NCBI GenBank assembly: GCA_963978235.1
Contig: CAXBQM010000072.1
Location: forward strand, 1 to 5,531
Direction of reading: 5' to 3'
Source: UBA7398 sp963978235
GTDB lineage: Bacteria > Actinomycetota > Actinomycetes > Nanopelagicales > Nanopelagicaceae
DNA: 5,531 nucleotides
The position numbers and the translations under genes are program-made. This document shows positions 4,115 to 5,531 of this stretch, one piece after another; position 1 is the stretch's first letter, and each line of letters begins with the position of its first letter. Under the pieces are notes generated by a model. That model was not told the origin of the DNA, did no database searches, and saw only the letters and a list, made by a program, of their open reading frames with translations.

Positions 4115-5531
4115 GTGAGTAAGAATTCATTCAACTCAAAGAAGAGTATTGAAGTAGCTGGGCGAACCCTTGAATACTTCGATATCACCGGGTTGGACGG
4201 GGCAGCATCGCTGCCATTTAGCCTCAAAATTCTTTTAGAGAACTTACTTCGCACTGAAGATGGCGCAAACATCACTGCAGATCAGATTAAGGCGCTCGCA
4301 CAATGGAACCCAGATTCGCAGCCTGATACGGAAATTCAATTTACGCCGGCTCGAGTAATTATGCAGGATTTCACCGGCGTTCCATGCGTAGTTGATCTCG
4401 CAACAATGCGGGAAGCAATTGTGGATTTAGGTGGCAATCCAGCGAAAGTTAATCCGCTTGCTCCGGCTGAGTTAGTCATTGATCACTCTGTAATTGCCGA
4501 CGTGTTTGGCACCAAAACTTCGTTTGAAGAGAATACCGATATTGAGTATCAACGTAATCAAGAACGATATCGATTCTTACGTTGGGGGCAGAGCGCATTT
4601 GATGAATTTAAAGTGGTACCGCCCGGAACCGGCATTGTTCACCAAGTAAATATTGAATATTTAGCGCGTGTGATTATGGTGCGAAATGTCGATGGCGTCG
4701 ATCGCGCATATCCAGATACCGTTGTCGGAACTGATTCCCATACAACGATGGTCAATGGTCTTGGCGTACTCGGCTGGGGAGTTGGCGGCATTGAAGCCGA
4801 AGCTGCCTTGCTCGGCCAACCAGTATCAATGCTGATTCCGCGCGTTGTCGGATTCAAATTAAAAGGCTCATTGCCTTTGGGAACTACTGCAACCGACCTC
4901 GTACTTGTTGCGACGGAAATGCTCCGCAAACATGGTGTTGTTGGAAAATTCGTAGAATTTTATGGACCTGGCGTGAGTGAGTTGCCCATGGCTAATCGCG
5001 CCACCATTGGAAATATGTCGCCGGAGTACGGTTCAACATGCGCGATCTTCCCAATCGATGAAGAGACCCTTCGCTACTTAGAGCTCACTGGTCGCAAACC
5101 AGAGGAGTTGGCGCTGGTTGAGGCGTATGCGAAGAAACAAGGTATTTGGCATGATCCCAGCGCAACACCGCGATATTCCGAACACCTTGAACTCGACTTA
5201 TCAACGGTGGTGCCGTCAATCGCTGGTCCAAAGCGGCCACAAGATCGCGTCTCGTTATCGCAAGCAAAGAGTTCATTTGCGCAATCACTTCCAACTTACC
5301 TCACTGAGAAAACATCAAAAGGTGATGTAGCAGTTACTCGTAATGGTGAATCGATTGCGTTAAAAAATGGCGCAGTAGTGATCGCATCAATTACATCGTG
5401 TACTAATACATCAAATCCCAGCGTCATGATTGGTGCTGGCCTGCTCGCAAAGAAGGCAGTGGCGAAAGGCTTAAAGAGTAAGCCGTGGGTTAAGACGACG
5501 CTCGCGCCAGGATCAAAAGTTGTGACAGATT
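4115..5531 (+). CDS. acnA: Aconitate hydratase AcnA, N-terminal half (3' end outside window)
   Basis: Interconverts citrate and isocitrate through cis-aconitate in the TCA cycle, using a 4Fe-4S cluster; cytoplasmic. The frame runs open from GTG 4115 to the window end, 472 codons, about half of an AcnA/IRP-type protein of roughly 900 residues. Recognisable segments: SLPFSLKILLENLLR (32-46), DFTGVPCVVDLA (85-96), the active-site DHSV (123-126), RWGQSAF followed by VPPGTGIVHQVNIEYL, VGTDSHTTMVNGLG with D207/H209 in the active site, GGIEAEA, EFYGPGV (from about 281), NMSPEYGSTCAIFPID (300-315) and ITSCTNTSNPSVM. C429 in the last is the first cluster ligand; the other two cysteines, the linker and the swivel domain lie beyond the window. 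The first possible start is GTG 4115, with AGGAGG in front. The gene has its own leader with a -10-like element and a palindrome, so it is probably regulated separately from the methyltransferase upstream. No frameshift or internal stop is seen. Confidence 0.97.
   Translation, partial: MSKNSFNSKKSIEVAGRTLEYFDITGLDGAASLPFSLKILLENLLRTEDGANITADQIKALAQWNPDSQPDTEIQFTPARVIMQDFTGVPCVVDLATMREAIVDLGGNPAKVNPLAPAELVIDHSVIADVFGTKTSFEENTDIEYQRNQERYRFLRWGQSAFDEFKVVPPGTGIVHQVNIEYLARVIMVRNVDGVDRAYPDTVVGTDSHTTMVNGLGVLGWGVGGIEAEAALLGQPVSMLIPRVVGFKLKGSLPLGTTATDLVLVATEMLRKHGVVGKFVEFYGPGVSELPMANRATIGNMSPEYGSTCAIFPIDEETLRYLELTGRKPEELALVEAYAKKQGIWHDPSATPRYSEHLELDLSTVVPSIAGPKRPQDRVSLSQAKSSFAQSLPTYLTEKTSKGDVAVTRNGESIALKNGAVVIASITSCTNTSNPSVMIGAGLLAKKAVAKGLKSKPWVKTTLAPGSKVVTD

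Noticed and set aside
4639..5330. Short frames on both strands within acnA
   Set aside because: The aconitase frame is open and motif-rich throughout this stretch; these alternatives have no domain or start support.
5472..5481. TAAAGAGTAA inside acnA as a third copy of the 1486-1508 repeat
   Set aside because: A lone 10-base match inside coding sequence with unrelated flanks; coincidence is the simpler explanation.
1..5531. A novel multi-gene defence, mobile or biosynthetic system
   Set aside because: Every open region is accounted for by conserved housekeeping families with intact motifs, gaps are under 80 bases, and no transposase, integrase, tRNA, CRISPR or terminal repeats are visible.

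Overview
This window is a compact stretch of actinobacterial core genome. The evidence is the gene neighbourhood: dut, a DUF3159 membrane protein, a CeoB/CeoC-type pair of RCK proteins, a TRAM-domain RNA methyltransferase and an actinobacterial-style aconitase. A very similar order occurs in Mycobacterium tuberculosis around Rv2697c-Rv2689c (dut to the TRAM methyltransferase). By eye the base composition is only moderate in GC, roughly the mid-forties, low for the phylum. Genes overlap or nearly abut. This fits a small-genome, streamlined actinobacterium, for example a freshwater acI/Nanopelagicales-type organism; that lineage call is inference.

Layout. (1) Positions 1-1495, plus strand: the 3' part of a PaaI-like hotdog thioesterase, dut and a DUF3159 membrane protein, joined by 4-base and 1-base overlaps and so probably one translationally coupled transcript. 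(2) Positions 1497-2824 (possibly to 2854), minus strand: two RCK/TrkA-type nucleotide-binding proteins, CeoB-like upstream and CeoC-like downstream, with a 4-base overlap. They converge on the DUF3159 gene with one base between stop codons, inside a 12-bp tandem duplication. (3) A 29-59 bp divergent region with a good promoter that would give a leaderless transcript for the next gene. (4) Positions 2884-4041, plus strand: a TRAM-domain, 4Fe-4S, RumA/RlmD-type RNA m5U methyltransferase. (5) A 73-bp gap with a -10-like element, a perfect 12-bp palindrome and a consensus Shine-Dalgarno site. (6) From 4115 to the window end, plus strand: the N-terminal half of aconitase AcnA, starting with GTG.

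The genes do not form one pathway: dUTP removal (dut), potassium-transport gating (RCK pair), rRNA/tRNA modification (methyltransferase) and the TCA cycle (acnA) are housekeeping functions kept together by conserved synteny. Relative to the mycobacterial order, the DUF3710 and OB-fold genes that usually lie between dut and DUF3159 are absent. So is the APC-family permease that usually lies between the RCK pair and the methyltransferase. I saw no mobile element, CRISPR array, RNA gene or defence system, and nothing that looks like an undescribed multi-gene system. The points most worth following up concern regulation and genome reduction.
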